Assembly (NCBI RefSeq): GCF_949628215.1
Contig: NC_134297.1
Location: forward strand, 2,976,001 to 3,040,000
Length of the DNA stretch: 64,000 nucleotides
Direction: 5' to 3'
Source: Phalacrocorax aristotelis
Lineage: Eukaryota; Chordata; Aves; Suliformes; Phalacrocoracidae
This document shows positions 1 through 12,400 of the stretch, piece after piece. Position 1 is the first letter of the stretch; the number at the start of each line of letters is the position of its first letter. The notes under the pieces were generated by a model, which did not search any database, was not told where the DNA came from, and saw only the letters and a program-made list of their open reading frames with translations. A program made the position numbers and the translations under genes.

Positions 1-66
1 TAGCCCTGCTTTGAGCAGGAGGTTGGGCTAGAGACCCCCTGGGGTCCCTTCCCACCTGAACTCTGC
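1..66 (+). repeat. CR1 LINE 3'-end fragment, truncated by window edge
   Basis: The first ~66 bases match the generic 3' end of amniote CR1 elements in plus orientation: a GAGCAGGAGGTTGGGCTAGA block followed by a GGGGTCCCTTCC block. These correspond to the usual 'GAGCAGG(A/G)GGTTGGACTAGATGACC...GGTCCCTTCCAACC' signature. The ATTCTATG-type terminal tail is not recognisable, so the copy is old or was cut. The rest of the element would lie before position 1. The match is from memory of the consensus, not an alignment. Confidence 0.7.
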
Positions 67-3000
67 TACGAGTACAGGCACTAAGCCTTCGGCCGAAGGT
101 TGCTCATGGGCGCCACACCACGGTTGCTGAGGCCCCTGCAGATGGAGAGTTGCAAAAACGGGTTTTGGGTCACTGGTTATTTTCTGTTGCTGTTTATTTC
201 AAAAGAACTGGAGGATTTATTTGAGAAGAAACATGCTGGTGGGATGAATTACACTTGTCTGTGGTGTTTTCCCGCCCCAGCACTGGTTTGTAATAGGGGT
301 GGTATTCCCTGGAGGATTATTTGACGCCTCTAAGCAGCTTTTGATGTACTGTAGCACACAGTTCTGGGAGAAGGAAGCTGGAGCCAAAACCAGCCGCCTG
401 TGATTGTAGAAAGCACATGCTCTGCATTGCACTGTTGATCTCATTCATTCTAAGTGAATGTAGGGCTTTTGAAATGACACTGATATTAACTAAGCAAGGG
501 GTACTGCTTAATCACAGACTGTGTGCTCCTGAGAGAGATGGAGCCAGCTTCTCTCTCACACCCAATATGAAACATCCAGAGCAAGATAAGTGTGCTCCGA
601 GTCCCTCTTAGGAAACCGGAGTGCAGCAAATATTTGGCCAGAGGAGGGACCCCAGAAACACAGAAGGATGCTGCCTGCTTAAATAGGACAAAAGAACCAG
701 AGAAAACAGAATGCCCCCCTGAGATGTCAGTTGGTATGAGGACCCTTGGGCAGACTCGGCCACCCATGAAAAAAAGCAAGCTACCCATGTGCCCAGTGTG
801 AGGCAGTTTTACTCAGACCACTCTGCCTGGCTGCAGGGCAGGGCTGAGCTGGGATTCACCCTTCACAGCAGCTCGTCTGAAGAGGATGAGGGGAGGGCTT
901 TCTCTAAGCCGGTGTGAGAACCACACTAAGAGATAGGTAGTTTTTTTAAAGTGGAAAATCTCTTCTTAACAGAAAATACCCTCTTCCAGCACCTTGTCCC
1001 TAAGTGACCCAGCTGAGTGGTTGAGCCCTCTGTGGTACCTGCTGTCATATATCACGAGAAACCACTGCTGGAGGAACACTCTGGGATGCAATAATTCAGA
1101 TTATTTATATATAGAGATCCCCCGCCCTTGCATATCAGACAGAATGGTACTCAGAAGAGTCCTCTGAGTTTCAACCAGAAGCTCTGGATAAAATATTGCT
1201 TGTGGTACAGTGTCAAGTGTGTGACAGCAGAATTGCTGGCAAAGTGGAAGGGCCAGCTTAGCAAGGCCCACGTTTCTCTTAGTGCTCTCTTTAGCTTACA
1301 GCTCTCCAAAATTGGTGGCCTTCCAGACAGTTCAAGAGAGACAATTACCTTTCTTTCCTGGTCTTCCCCTCCCCTCCCTGGTCCCCTGCTGACACATCCT
1401 GCCACTTCCACATTTATTTCTTTGTCTCTCCTTTTCTTTGAATCTCCCTTGCCTTTCTCTTTAAGCTGGAGTGGCAGTAGTTGGGTTGTGGGAGCCTTCA
1501 ATTTCCTATTCAGTGCATCATGGAGCAGTAATTTCCAGCACTTCCATAATTAGGGGAATTTTAAGCAAACTACCCTGTGGATGATTACAGCCGGATTCAA
1601 TTTCTGTTGCTTTGATCACCAAAGGACGAAGACGCTGCTTGAATATTTGGTTATGTGCTCTGCCTAAAGAAGAACCTCACACCAGCTGCTTCCTTCCTCT
1701 CTTTTCTTTCTACCTCCCTCCCTTCAGCCCCTATCAACCCTCCCTACCAATTCAGAGATTGTCTTTCTGCTGTTTCTTTAGCTCAAGTGGAAGAAAATTC
1801 CCCTTCTATGAAAATTGGGATATTTTCCCAGCTAAGAGACAGTATGATCTGATTTTTAGAGCAGGATAAAAGGAAACCATAGTCAGGGAATTTAATTTCC
1901 AGGCGTGTGTCTCTCTTTCCTCATCTATGAAGTGATGGGGCCAAGGGACAAGGCATTAATTTGCTGTTCTGCTTTGTAAAGGCTCCTATACGCAATGTTC
2001 CAAGGGCAAGATGCAAGCCTGATTTCTTGGGTCTGCAAGATGGTTTGGGAAACCCTATGACATCAAGGTGTCTTTGAAGTGATAATTGGTTCTTCCTGTT
2101 TTTATCAGCTTTAACACTCAGGAATAAACATGAGGCCTTTTGCCATCACCTTTTTGCTTTATCCACGCTTTAGTTATCTCCCTAATCATCTACTTTACTC
2201 TCCAGGGCTGGAAATTCATCCACAAGGTCCATTGCAGCATTTAATCTTTTCTAGTTCCAGAGAGGGGGAAATGACAGAGGCATGGCTCTGTTTCCTGAGC
2301 CTCCATGAATGTCTAGTGAGGGCTGCAGTGAGTGGGAAGGATGTAGGACAAGAGACATAGGGAGATGCATGCCAGGATTTAAGAAGAGGACAGAACAGGG
2401 GAGAAGGGCTGGGATGATCTCAGTAGAAGTTGGACCACAGCAACTTCGCTCCAGCTCGTATACACAGACAGTGGCAGGAGATGCCCCAGACCTGCCACAG
2501 TCCTTCCCAGCACAGCAGAAGGTCAGACCTCACCTTGCACAGGTAGTTATTCTCAGTGGGGGATAATGCTTGAGGAGGTTCTGCCTTCCTGTTCCCAAAT
2601 GTGAGCATGATGGGCTGTCAGCTCCGGTATATTAATAGACTATTAATGCTTCCAAGTTTCCTGAGCTGCGTGTATGGGTTTTCCATAGGTTAATTAGGCC
2701 ATATTTCAGGATAATTACAGCTGTATATTTCTACACTAATTAAGTGGCTTTAAAACATACCCACAATGTGGCTCAGTGAATCATAATTAAACTTCCTCTG
2801 CCTCCTGCTATATGCTATGGAACTAATACCCATAAAAGACCCAAACGCTGCTCCTTGCCAGCAGCAAATTAGAGCTCACAAAAATAATCTTATGGAATGT
2901 ACCTTTTTTATAGAATCATGTACAAATTAATTCAAAATGAATATTACATGAGTCATCAAAATGCCTCAGCTTCTTTCTCTTTATTTGTATTTATCCTCCC

Positions 3001-5008
3001 ACGTGAACTGTCACCTGGTGAAGACAGCGGGGAACCAGGGTGAGGGGACAGCGACTCATTCATGCATTTGCCGACAGCAATGTGCTTTGCTTTTCCCTCT
3101 CTCCAAGCTGGGGAAGGTTTAAGGTCCATGGGAAAATTGACAGCGAAATCTGTGCTTATTTCTTCCACTTCTGTGAAAGTCTGCACGCTGAAGCAAGCAC
3201 AGGCTGTGGTTAGGTGCTGGTGGGGTAAAGGAGACATGAACTGGAGGCTGTCTGGCTGTTTGTTACTGCCCGTCTGCTAGAGATCAGTGATCCTGCAGCT
3301 TGGCTGGTCAAACGGGTTGTGTGGGGCAGCCAGAGCTTGCCTGGCCAGCATCAGCCCGATGCAGATGAGGAGTGCTCTGGCATGTCGGGGAAATGAGTGA
3401 CCAGGGACACAGGTGGCACTGGCCTATGGCAGGTGTGACTAGTTCGGTCCTCTCTGTGGGCCGTGACCTTCACCAGCGTGGGAGCATCTTCGGTTTGGTG
3501 GTTGTTTGTCCTCATGCATACCAGTGGGTCCGGCTGGCCTGATGGCAAAGAACCTCCTTCTTCTTTCTGGCCTAACTGTAGCCACAAATGTTTTCTCTGT
3601 TTGCCCTCTGTTACTGTTTAGCTGGAGGACTGAAGTTCCCTCCTCCTTTTTCCTCTGCTGTTTTTAGACATAGACATCAGATGCTCTTTCAGCCTCCGCT
3701 TTTGTTAGATGAAAATGCCAGCCCCTTCTCTGCGAGGTAAACGATACCAGTAATTCCTTCTCTGTACTGGTTTCTTTTATGTTTCTCAAGACGTGATCTA
3801 CGCCTTTCTTTGTGCCTTGCCTCAAGGTATCACCACCTCCTGCCTACCGAAAAGCTGCTGTTGAGCCATTCTGTTCTTCACTGGCTGCTTGTAGGCAGTC
3901 CTGACACTTGGCTGGGGTCTCCCAGACCCTCCTGCAATACAAATAATAACTGTACTCTTCTCCCTTACATCAGATTTTGCCATTTCCAGTGGAGCTTTGT
4001 CATCCCTGAGCAAATTTAAACTGTCAGGTTTTTTCACCCCCATGTGCCCCAGCCCTTTTCTGGATTTGTGAATGCTGTTCAGCAGTTTAAAAGGGCCTGG
4101 AAAACTGGGATTTGATATAGGGAAATGTCTTGGCCAGCAGATTTCAGACATCTGTTTGCATTTTTCAACTGATTGACTCTGGTGGAACCTACGAGCCTTT
4201 GATGTGAGCTTGCAGCAAACATTCTAGTGGATGAATTAAAAATTAGACAGTGCAGTGATGGGTGCTCTAGAAATAAAATTATAGAGATAGAGGGATAGAT
4301 AGATCAGTCTGACTGAGGGAAGTGAATTTTAAGAAATGTTATAGTGCATTAATGGAAATCAAATGTGATATTCTTATTCACCCTTGAAACTCATTCCAGG
4401 GGTTGAGTTCAGCTACTCAGGAGACAGACAACATCATGTGAGCAGCATAGCCAATCCAAAACAGCTCTCATTTCAAGTCCTGAATTTTTGCAACTAATTC
4501 CTGCTGCAAAGCAAAGCAAATTCAAAACTACCACCAGGACCACAGTTTCACACCCAGAGTCCCTCTGCCATTTTTATTAATAGATTCTGGGAGAGACATC
4601 TTCATGCAGAGTGCTCACAGACAGGAATGGAAGCCAAATTTGTGAGATTATTGATTAATTATCCAGCCATCTCTGCCTGCAACACTGACATGTGAGTTAG
4701 GAGCTTAATGCCCTGAGGCATCACATTCACTGTGGAAGTACAAATCCTGGAGTGCTGGTTTATAATCAACATATTGCATAAATGCCTCTTACTTGTTCAT
4801 ATCAATTTTCTCCAGGTCTCAGGCCTTAATCTCAAGTGCCTCCAATTTGGGAATAAAATAATTAAGTTTTGGGTGGAGCTCATTCATAAATCATGCAAAA
4901 GTTCATACTGAGCAAGGGGGGCAGGAAAACTGCTTGGTTCATTACTTATTTGTTTAAAATAAATGGGAGAGGAAAAGATGCAACAACACAGTTTGGGTGA
5001 GGTGTAAG
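67..5008. other. Intergenic flank, no gene recognised
   Basis: Both strands contain only short open frames (all under ~145 codons) with no recognisable domain, no in-frame chain of exons and no signal peptide followed by a recognisable mature domain. Composition alternates between neutral stretches and AT-rich patches; the most notable patch, 2620-2960, is listed separately. A stretch at about 1895-1935 (TCTTTCCTCATCTATGAAGT) faintly recalls the core of MIR-type SINEs, but is too short to call. The region lies more than 40 kb beyond the 3' end of the only gene seen in the window. Confidence 0.6.
2620..2960. promoter_or_regulatory. Candidate AT-rich enhancer with clustered TAATTA motifs
   Basis: Homeodomain-type cores are dense here: TAATTA at 2691-2696, ATAATTACAG at 2711-2720, CACTAATTAAGTGG around 2734-2747 (which also contains an NKX2-like AAGTGG), and TAATTAA near 2783-2789. 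A TEAD-like GGAATGT lies near 2895 and a perfect AP-1 site, TGAGTCA, at 2949-2955. Clusters like this are common in conserved vertebrate developmental enhancers. That is an inference from motif density only; such motifs also occur by chance in AT-rich DNA. Confidence 0.25.
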
Positions 5009-5212
5009 GAAAAGCTTTCTAATTATGAGAGGCGTGAGGCATGGGAACAAGTTATCCAGGAGAGTCATTGAATCTCCTCCCTCAGAGGCTTATAAAGGTG
5101 GGTTTAGCCAGCATCTGGCAAGGACATTTTGGATATCTATGATTCAGCTTCAGTGAAAGAGGGAGGGATACCATGTTCTCCTGAGGTCCCTCCCAGCTGT
5201 ACATGTCTAAGA
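5009..5212 (+). repeat. Old, diverged CR1 LINE 3' region
   Basis: The stretch follows the CR1 3' layout from end to end. AAAGCTTTCTAATTATGAGA corresponds to the 'aactttctaactat' block. It is followed by a GGCATGGGAACAAGTTATCC block ('ggcattggaacaggttaccc'), a GAATCTCCTCCCTCAGAGGC block ('gaatctccatccttggaggt'), and finally CTCCTGAGGTCCCTCCCAGC. The last is the hallmark 'gacctcctgaggtcccttccagc'. There are many substitutions and small gaps, so this is an ancient, immobile copy rather than a recent avian insertion. No open frame of meaning remains. Confidence 0.75.
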
Positions 5213-5854
5213 CAGAAAGGAAAAAAAATAAATTATGGGTCAGCTAAGACAGTCCTCAGTTGTGATGAACATGTTTCAGAAACATCACTGAGTGTGGGAG
5301 ACATTAGCCTTGGCAATATGCAGAATCCCCGGTATGGATGAAACCTGCCTTAATTGAAGGCACAGACTCCTTGTCCTGCAACAATCATCAGTGCTGAGCA
5401 CGGCTTTCTTTTCAAAAGGCCTGTAAGCAGCAAGGAGAGAAGAGGAGGGAGTTCAGCAGATCTTCAAAGGCTTCCACCTCTCTTCTGTCCTGTCCCCTAG
5501 AGTCCACGTTGCAGGTCCAGCAATATTGTAAGGGGCTACTTCTCCCCTCGGCCAAATGTAAATCTACCCCAAAGCCTCCAGAAATTACAATATCAGTGTC
5601 CTAAAAAAGCCCACAAAACCCACACACTGAAATTGAGTCATTGTTAGACATGCAAGTGAGGATTTTTAAAGCTGTTTGAAAGGGCTGGGTGCCCTGTTCC
5701 AATTCAGAAGGAAGGGAGTCAACCTTCCCCTCTGCCTGCCCAGTCAGGTTCCTGGACAATGCTTGCCACATGCCATTAAACCAGCTTTCATGTTGCTCTC
5801 CCCAGGGGGCTGTTTTTCTGTCTCTGGAGGAAACAAGGGCCTGTATTTTGATGC

Positions 5855-5925
5855 AACCTGCTAAGTGCCCTGCAACACTTAGACTGGAAGGCACTGTATA
5901 AAATGTCAACCATTATCATTAATCG
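5855..5925 (+). repeat. Possible MIR/CORE-SINE 3' remnant
   Basis: GGCACTGTATAAAATGTCAA followed by CCATTATCATTAAT resembles the 3' end of ancient tetrapod SINEs (MIR/CORE-SINE), where a 'gcgctatataaatg' block precedes an A/T-rich trinucleotide tail. The upstream core is not clear, so a chance resemblance is possible. Confidence 0.35.
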
Positions 5926-7139
5926 CTCCTGTATGTTGCTGCTGACTTTTATGTGGCAGGCACTGCAGTCTATAACAAGCTACTGTCACTGTAAAAATAT
6001 TCCTGTACATTTGTGGCTGAGCTGGAGGGCAGATCAGAAGAAGTGGAATAAGCATTTGCAGCTGCTGAAAGGGGTGAAGGGGGCTGATGCTTTGCAGGGG
6101 TTGGAAGGAGTATGGCCTGGATGCAGCTTCAGTAGGGCTGGGGCTGCACCAGGCAGTGCTTCCAGCAGGAGTTAGTTTGCTGCAGTAACTCCATCCCTGA
6201 GTGCAAACATAGGAGGCTTGGCTCTCTGAATACCAATGGACTTTGTTGCTGTGTGGATGGCCTGAGTAAAAACAGCCGCATCTTTTTCTGCAGTTGGACA
6301 CCAATAGTATACCTCTGGTGCCTTCCAGCAAAATTCTGGATTAGGGAGTATAACTGGGTGTTGGGCATTTGACTTTGAGAACTGAAGGAATGCTGCCACA
6401 GGGAATGAGAGAGCAGGGCCAAGGAGGACCCTCGTGCTACGGGACTCAGAGGACGGGAGGCGCCGGTTGGAGCAAAGTGGTGGTGCTAGAGGTGCATTAA
6501 GGTTGGACTGGAAGAGCTAGAGAAAAGGAGAATGCAATGGGGGTACAGTGGCCCTTCATTGTGCAGAAGGCAGAGGGTCCCTGCTAGGCAGGGCTGAGAG
6601 TCCGGGCTGCAATAGAGTGCATGCCTGGGGACTCAGTACACACCACAGAAGACCTGTTCAGGGTGTAAGTGAGCTCAACAAATGGAAATTGAGTATGTCC
6701 AAGACAGAAGAGGATCTGACAACTGTGTCTGCTTCCTGGTGGACAACTCCTCTGTGTTGGAGGGCATGCAACTGTGGCTTGGCTACACCACTGAAACCCA
6801 GCTGTGCTCCCATCTCCTCCTGCCTCTCCTCCTACTGAAAGGGGGCATGATCCCCCAAACAGCCGCAGCCACTTGCCTTTGCCTTGCCTATAGAGTTGGT
6901 AAGAGATTAAAGGAGAGAGCAGGGGATTTGTTCTAGAAGAAATGCTACCACCTCTGGCAGTTTTAATAAACTGATAATCAAATAAAGAACAGAGTACAAT
7001 AAATTAACATCTTTTACCAGGAGCCAGGGAAGACTGTCCTTTGAAAGCCATTGTCAGTGTTTTAACCAGAGAGAAGAAGGAGGGAGGGGAGAAGAAGGAG
7101 CAGTCGAGGGGAAAAGCAGGGGGGAAAAAAAAGCATTTG

Positions 7140-7260
7140 ACCCTGCTTGTTAGACGTGCGAATCCTGCGTCTAATTTCCAACGGCCTTACACCATGTGTG
7201 AGCGCCGATAAGGCCCTGTGTGAAATTGACAGCTCGGTCTGAGGTGTCTATCTGCCATAA
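7140..7260. promoter_or_regulatory. Candidate regulatory element with CpGs and an inverted repeat
   Basis: This 120-base stretch holds several CpGs in an otherwise CpG-poor flank, a 7-base inverted repeat (GGCCTTA at 7183-7189 and TAAGGCC at 7209-7215, 19-base loop), a GATA motif inside the second arm, and a TGACAGCT MEIS/TGIF-like site downstream. It has the non-repetitive, high-complexity look of conserved non-coding elements. No function can be assigned from one sequence. Confidence 0.25.
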
Positions 7261-9444
7261 ACCATTTCTTTATTGCACAGATAAAGGAGCAAGGCTGGCT
7301 GAGCATGAATGTCTGATTAAACTTTCCATCCAAGGAAGGAGAGGTGAAGAAAGAAACACATTCCTATTAAGGCTGCTATTAGTTAATGAGAAAGCGTGCA
7401 TGTGTACGATGATACAGTATTTGCACACACAGACACACCTGGTCCCATGTTGTATGTGAGAGCGGAGCAGAATGGAGGTGGAAAGGCAGGATGGGCAATG
7501 GAGGGAGTAGGGACAGTGTGAGCACAGGTGGGCTTGGAGATGCGTGCAAGAAACTGAGTGTGAGAAGCAGATAAATAGGGAGCAGTCCAGGTGCAAACCA
7601 TGTTTTGGCATAGTCAGCTGCATTTGTGAGAAGTGGTGTGCAGCAGCGCTGGGGGAGTGGACCACGGAGCGGCTGGATAACAGAGCAGCGCTGATGCTGC
7701 CTGATGGAGTGGCTGTCTGTGCTTTGGGTACTGAAGCTTTCACAGCTTTGCTGGGTGGTGTTACACTGCCTGGCGTGTTTCCTGAGGGTGTTACTTCTGC
7801 AATTCGGATGCTGCTTTACATGTATCTCTATCCTTGTTGCACTCCCCAGCTGAGATCACTGGTGATCAGGAGGGCAAGTAGAAGGGGGAGAGATGTACAG
7901 CCCTCGGGCTCTTACAGCTATTGATTCCTCCTCTCCTTTCCCCAGGCAGGGAAGGTCCCACCTCAGTGCCTGGACAGTAGCCTAACATGGCACTATGTGG
8001 CAGGCAGTGGTGTGCCTCCAGCCCTGTCCTCGCCGCTAGCAGAAGCCAGCGTACTGGGGAGGAGGAAGAATGAGTGGCCCAGAGAGCTTCGAAGTACTTG
8101 GACTGGAGCAGGAATGTTAAACCAGAGCAGATGGCCACATTAGCCCTGCAAAAGAGCAGCAACTATCCCCGTTCATCATTGGCCCCCCACCCAGTCACAG
8201 CCTTCCAATTTTCTCTGCAAGCCTTTGACAGCTGCTCCCAGGGAAATTGTGCTTGTGTGGTGAGCCAGGGTTAGAGAAATATAGCCCTCACCTCCTTTTT
8301 ATTACCAATAAGCACACACTCCCTTTGTCTTCTAAAGCAAATTCATAGACAGTGCACAAACACAGAGCCATCAAAGGAGCCTTTCACTGGGCTGGCACGA
8401 GAGACAATGGGAAGCAGACACACCTTCATCAACAGAGAGGCGCATTTCCATTTTGATAACAAATATCTCTGGCTCCCTGTTGAACACCCATATCTTGTTT
8501 TCCCTCTGTTTTCTCTCTTCTTCCCCGAGACAGCAAGAGGAGTCCGCCAAGCAGAATGGTGCATACAATAGCATTTCCTCCTTCCCTCCCATTGCCAGTT
8601 GTCGTGCTGACAGATCTGATAGGCCTATGTGCCATGGTTTGCCTTTAGTTTTAAACAGGAGAGAGAGAAAAGCAGGCCTTACTTTCCTCTCTTCAGTGTT
8701 ATCTTCCTTTTTCATGTTCTCATTACAATGCCACCCCAGTGATAGAAAGGAGGGATTCAGGAGCTGCCAAAAGAGCCACTGGGTCTTTTTCTGCCTCTGC
8801 CCTTCCCCTGGGTGTGTGAACACTGGACAAAATGCAGCCTCTGTGGAACTGGAGCATTCCTGGGCTTGCACCACAGCTAAGTGTGACTCCCCAGGCTCAT
8901 TATTTTAACTGGCTGTCTGGATACAAGTAGGAGAGGAACAAGAGGGCTGCACACACAGGGCTGCCTACCAACTGACATGTGGCAAACCCTGCATGGGCAT
9001 GTACAGGGGCTGCTGTCTTGTTAGGATTGGTGAACATGGTCCTAACCATACAAAGACAAACAGACAACTATCATAATTAAAGGACTCAACCCATTTCTAA
9101 GTTATTTACCTGTTTTACCTCCTCTATAAACTAATTATCTTGAGCAATTGCACAGCAAATCTCAGTCCATGTTGCAGAAGATGAACAACACTTGTTCCTC
9201 TTGCTTTTGCCAGACTGAAAAAGCAAGGCACTGAGTTTCTGTCCATCTCCCTGTCTTGACCTGATGCTGTCCCATGGTTAAGGTGTTTTCCATGCTGCCT
9301 GAGCAAGATCAGCATCTCATGACTGTCCGCATTGGAGAGGATCCTGATGTTGTTAGGCATTGTGTTACAGAGGGAAATTAGCATAGACAGCCCTCCTGGT
9401 TCAGCTGCTGTCTCCCAGGCTTTGCAATATTAATGTCCCCACGG

Positions 9445-9492
9445 CCAGAGGAAATGTGAGCACGTTCCCCAGAGGAAATGCAAGCATGTTCC
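9445..9492. repeat. 24-base tandem duplication, two copies
   Basis: Two adjacent 24-base units (9445-9468 and 9469-9492), each beginning CCAGAGGAAATG and ending GTTCC, differ at three positions. This is a simple local duplication and not part of a recognised mobile element. Confidence 0.85.
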
Positions 9493-12400
9493 CCTGTGAG
9501 CAGCTCCTGGCTGGGGTCTCCTGACAGAAGAATACATCAGAGAGTTGTTCAAAGCCAATGGGGACAGAGGGAGGCGAACTGGGAGAAATTCTGCTCTGAG
9601 CATTCAGACTCCAAAACAGCATTGCCCTGATGTTGTCATGGCTGTAAAACATCACAGTTGATCTCAGCCACTGGGGATCCTGGGAAAGGCAGGCAAGGAA
9701 ATTAAGAGCTCCAGCTCTTTGTCCTGAGGGGTACTCTGTGACAGAGCACAATCCGAGCACAGCAAGGCTGAGTTTGGTCCCTCCAGACTCTGCTGGGAGA
9801 GGATCCTGAAATGTGGTTGGAAAGATGTGATGCACTGTGCAGGTTCTTCCCTTTACTGCAGTCAAGTGGCAATCCAGAGAAGGGCTCCAGTGCCAGGAGC
9901 TGGCCAGAATGCTGCTTAACCCTCCTCCTCCTTTGTTTCAGTCTCTGGTAACAAAATGGAAACAGGCAATAGCAACTCCCTCTTGTGATGGTGAAGACCA
10001 CATGCATGCCCTTGCTGCTGGTCTTCAGGAGAAGGATGGGTTTTACTCCCTGGAGCTTGTGTATATGGCCATTGTCTCATCTACCAACACTTCTTGCTCT
10101 GGCAAAATTTCCAGCCTCAGCAGAAGAGCAGTTTCCTTATCAGACTCATCCTGAGAGGATGAACAGATGCCTCCTTCCATTACAGTACCTCTTAGTGACA
10201 TGACATGGTGCAGGGATTGAGAGACAAGCAGGCGTGAAAGGGGAAGCTGATTTGGAAGAAATAAAGAGAGAAAGAAAGAATGAGTGAAAGGCAACTTAAG
10301 GAGAGGGAGAGTGGAGTGTGAAGAGGGTAAGGAAACACACAGGACACCTTTTTAAAGGTAGAAGGGAATGAAAGAGTTGTGAAGTGATGAAAACAGAAAG
10401 GGAAAGAAGCATTGCATATGACGGATTGCTTGCCACGAATCCAGGATCAAAATGCCAACTAAATTAGGGTATTATAGGTCACTGAACAGAAATTGCACAA
10501 TGGCGGAGTCTCTAACAAAGGTTAAAACATGGAACAAAGACAAATAATGACACAACCCAGAAGTCAGTGACCATAAACTCCAAACAAAAAGGAGGGCGTC
10601 ACGGAGATGATGGGAAAGCAGAAGAAATCATTGCTTGCAATCAGTGTTCAGTGAGTCAGGCTGAAAATAAAATGTGCTGTTCAGAGCTAGAATCCTAGAT
10701 GCAAACACAGATGCAGGTTTGACAGTGTCTTTCAATAAGATTAATACACTTAAAACACTCAGTAGGAATGAGAAGCCAACATCAGCTTAGGGACAGACAG
10801 AAACATGCTTAAAATGTACAGTATTGCATATGAATGTTAGAGTGAAGGAAGGAAACCCTGGTTTCTCTCAGCTGCTGAATACAGCTGTCTGGGAACTTTT
10901 CAGTGAAATCTTTGGTTGGAAAACAACAATTTACTTAAATTGAAGCCCTTTGCATTGAAAAGGGCAGTTCTGCTAAACTTCTGATTTCGAAAACATTTAC
11001 CAAAAAGAATTGGAATGGTTGAAGCATACCAGCTTTAGGCTGGTTTTCTAAGGAAAGGGAGCTTATGAGATCACACCACATGCAGTATGTATGAGAAAAG
11101 ACAATTTATTTTCTGTCCCCTCCTACAAATCTTGAGCCCTTTGACAGGCTTCAACCAAATTTGACAAAGGGATAGTGGGCCTTGGTGCTATTAAACTCTA
11201 CACAGGTTTGTGCAAGAGGGAGGTCATGTAGAAAAAGATGTTGAGGAAGCAGCTGGGTTGCAACATTAAACACCAGCATCCATTTTCAGGGCTGATTACT
11301 CTGTTCTGATGAGGAATGAGCATTGGAGTCAGTGGCATAGGTAGTGCCCTTTACCAGGGGAAACACAGCCTGCCCCTACTATGGTCCCTGGGGTCTCATA
11401 CCCTCCAGCCTGGGCCCAGAGTCCCAGAAACCCTGACTCCCTCAGTCTTAGACATAAACCATCTCTGCTTTCTCAGACAGGCTGTCCTTTAGGTGACTTT
11501 GGGGTTGCTATGGCAGCAAAATTGATAACTCCCATCTAAAAAGGCAATTCAGTGTTGCACAGGAACATCCATCATGCCTGTACCCCATAGGTGCTGGGAT
11601 AGATGACCACCACTACTTCAGCTGTATTTTTCAGAAGTCCTCGTAGCTGTATGCTGTTAGTTGTGCCATCCTATGAAGAGAAAGCTGTAGCCCAGTATGT
11701 GGAAAGCGAGTGAAAGACATGCAACATCCTTGCTTTGCCACAGATGTTTTACTTCACCTTAGATAAGTCTCAGTAGAGGGTGGCTATGACCATGGCTGCT
11801 GCTTGTCAGATGCTCAGCAGTGCACTGCTATTTGCGGGGGTGCCTTGGGTCTTGCGTGTGGTGCTAGATGCACCTTCAGCTTCATATCTTGTTCTGCTGT
11901 GAGTGTGAGATAGCAAAGACTTTGCCGGATTTCTTTAAGGTACTCTCTTTTTAATACCACAGATCTGCCCGTCAGCCAACGGGGTTATACAAATAGAAGA
12001 AATCTAGGGCTGCAAAGGATGGAAAGGCAGGCCATGTGGTCTGTGACATAAAACCAGTCTGTTATCTCTCTCTCCAGACTGAGGGCAGAGCTGGGAGTCA
12101 TTTACCCTACAACTGTTCATTTTCCTTGGCCCTTTCCATAGATGCTGGATTTGGCACGGTGCATTCAGGAGGCAAAGGTATGAACTCCCTGGTGCCTAGA
12201 CAGAGCAAGAGAGGAGACAGACCCTGCACACTGGCTCCATGGAAGGCAGCTGCAGCTCACAGCAGCTCAGCAGTGCACACAGCGGCTATACTGACTGGGA
12301 AGAAAAGAAAGGGAGTGAGGAGAGACACATGGCAAAGCTAAGAGCACGGTCTGGATATAAAACCTCCTGACTGCAAGAAATTCAGGTGACAACAGCGTCT

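Noticed and set aside
7270..7743. 157-codon minus-strand frame
   Set aside because: Rich in Ser/His/Cys from TG/CA-rich DNA, with no domain or partner exon.
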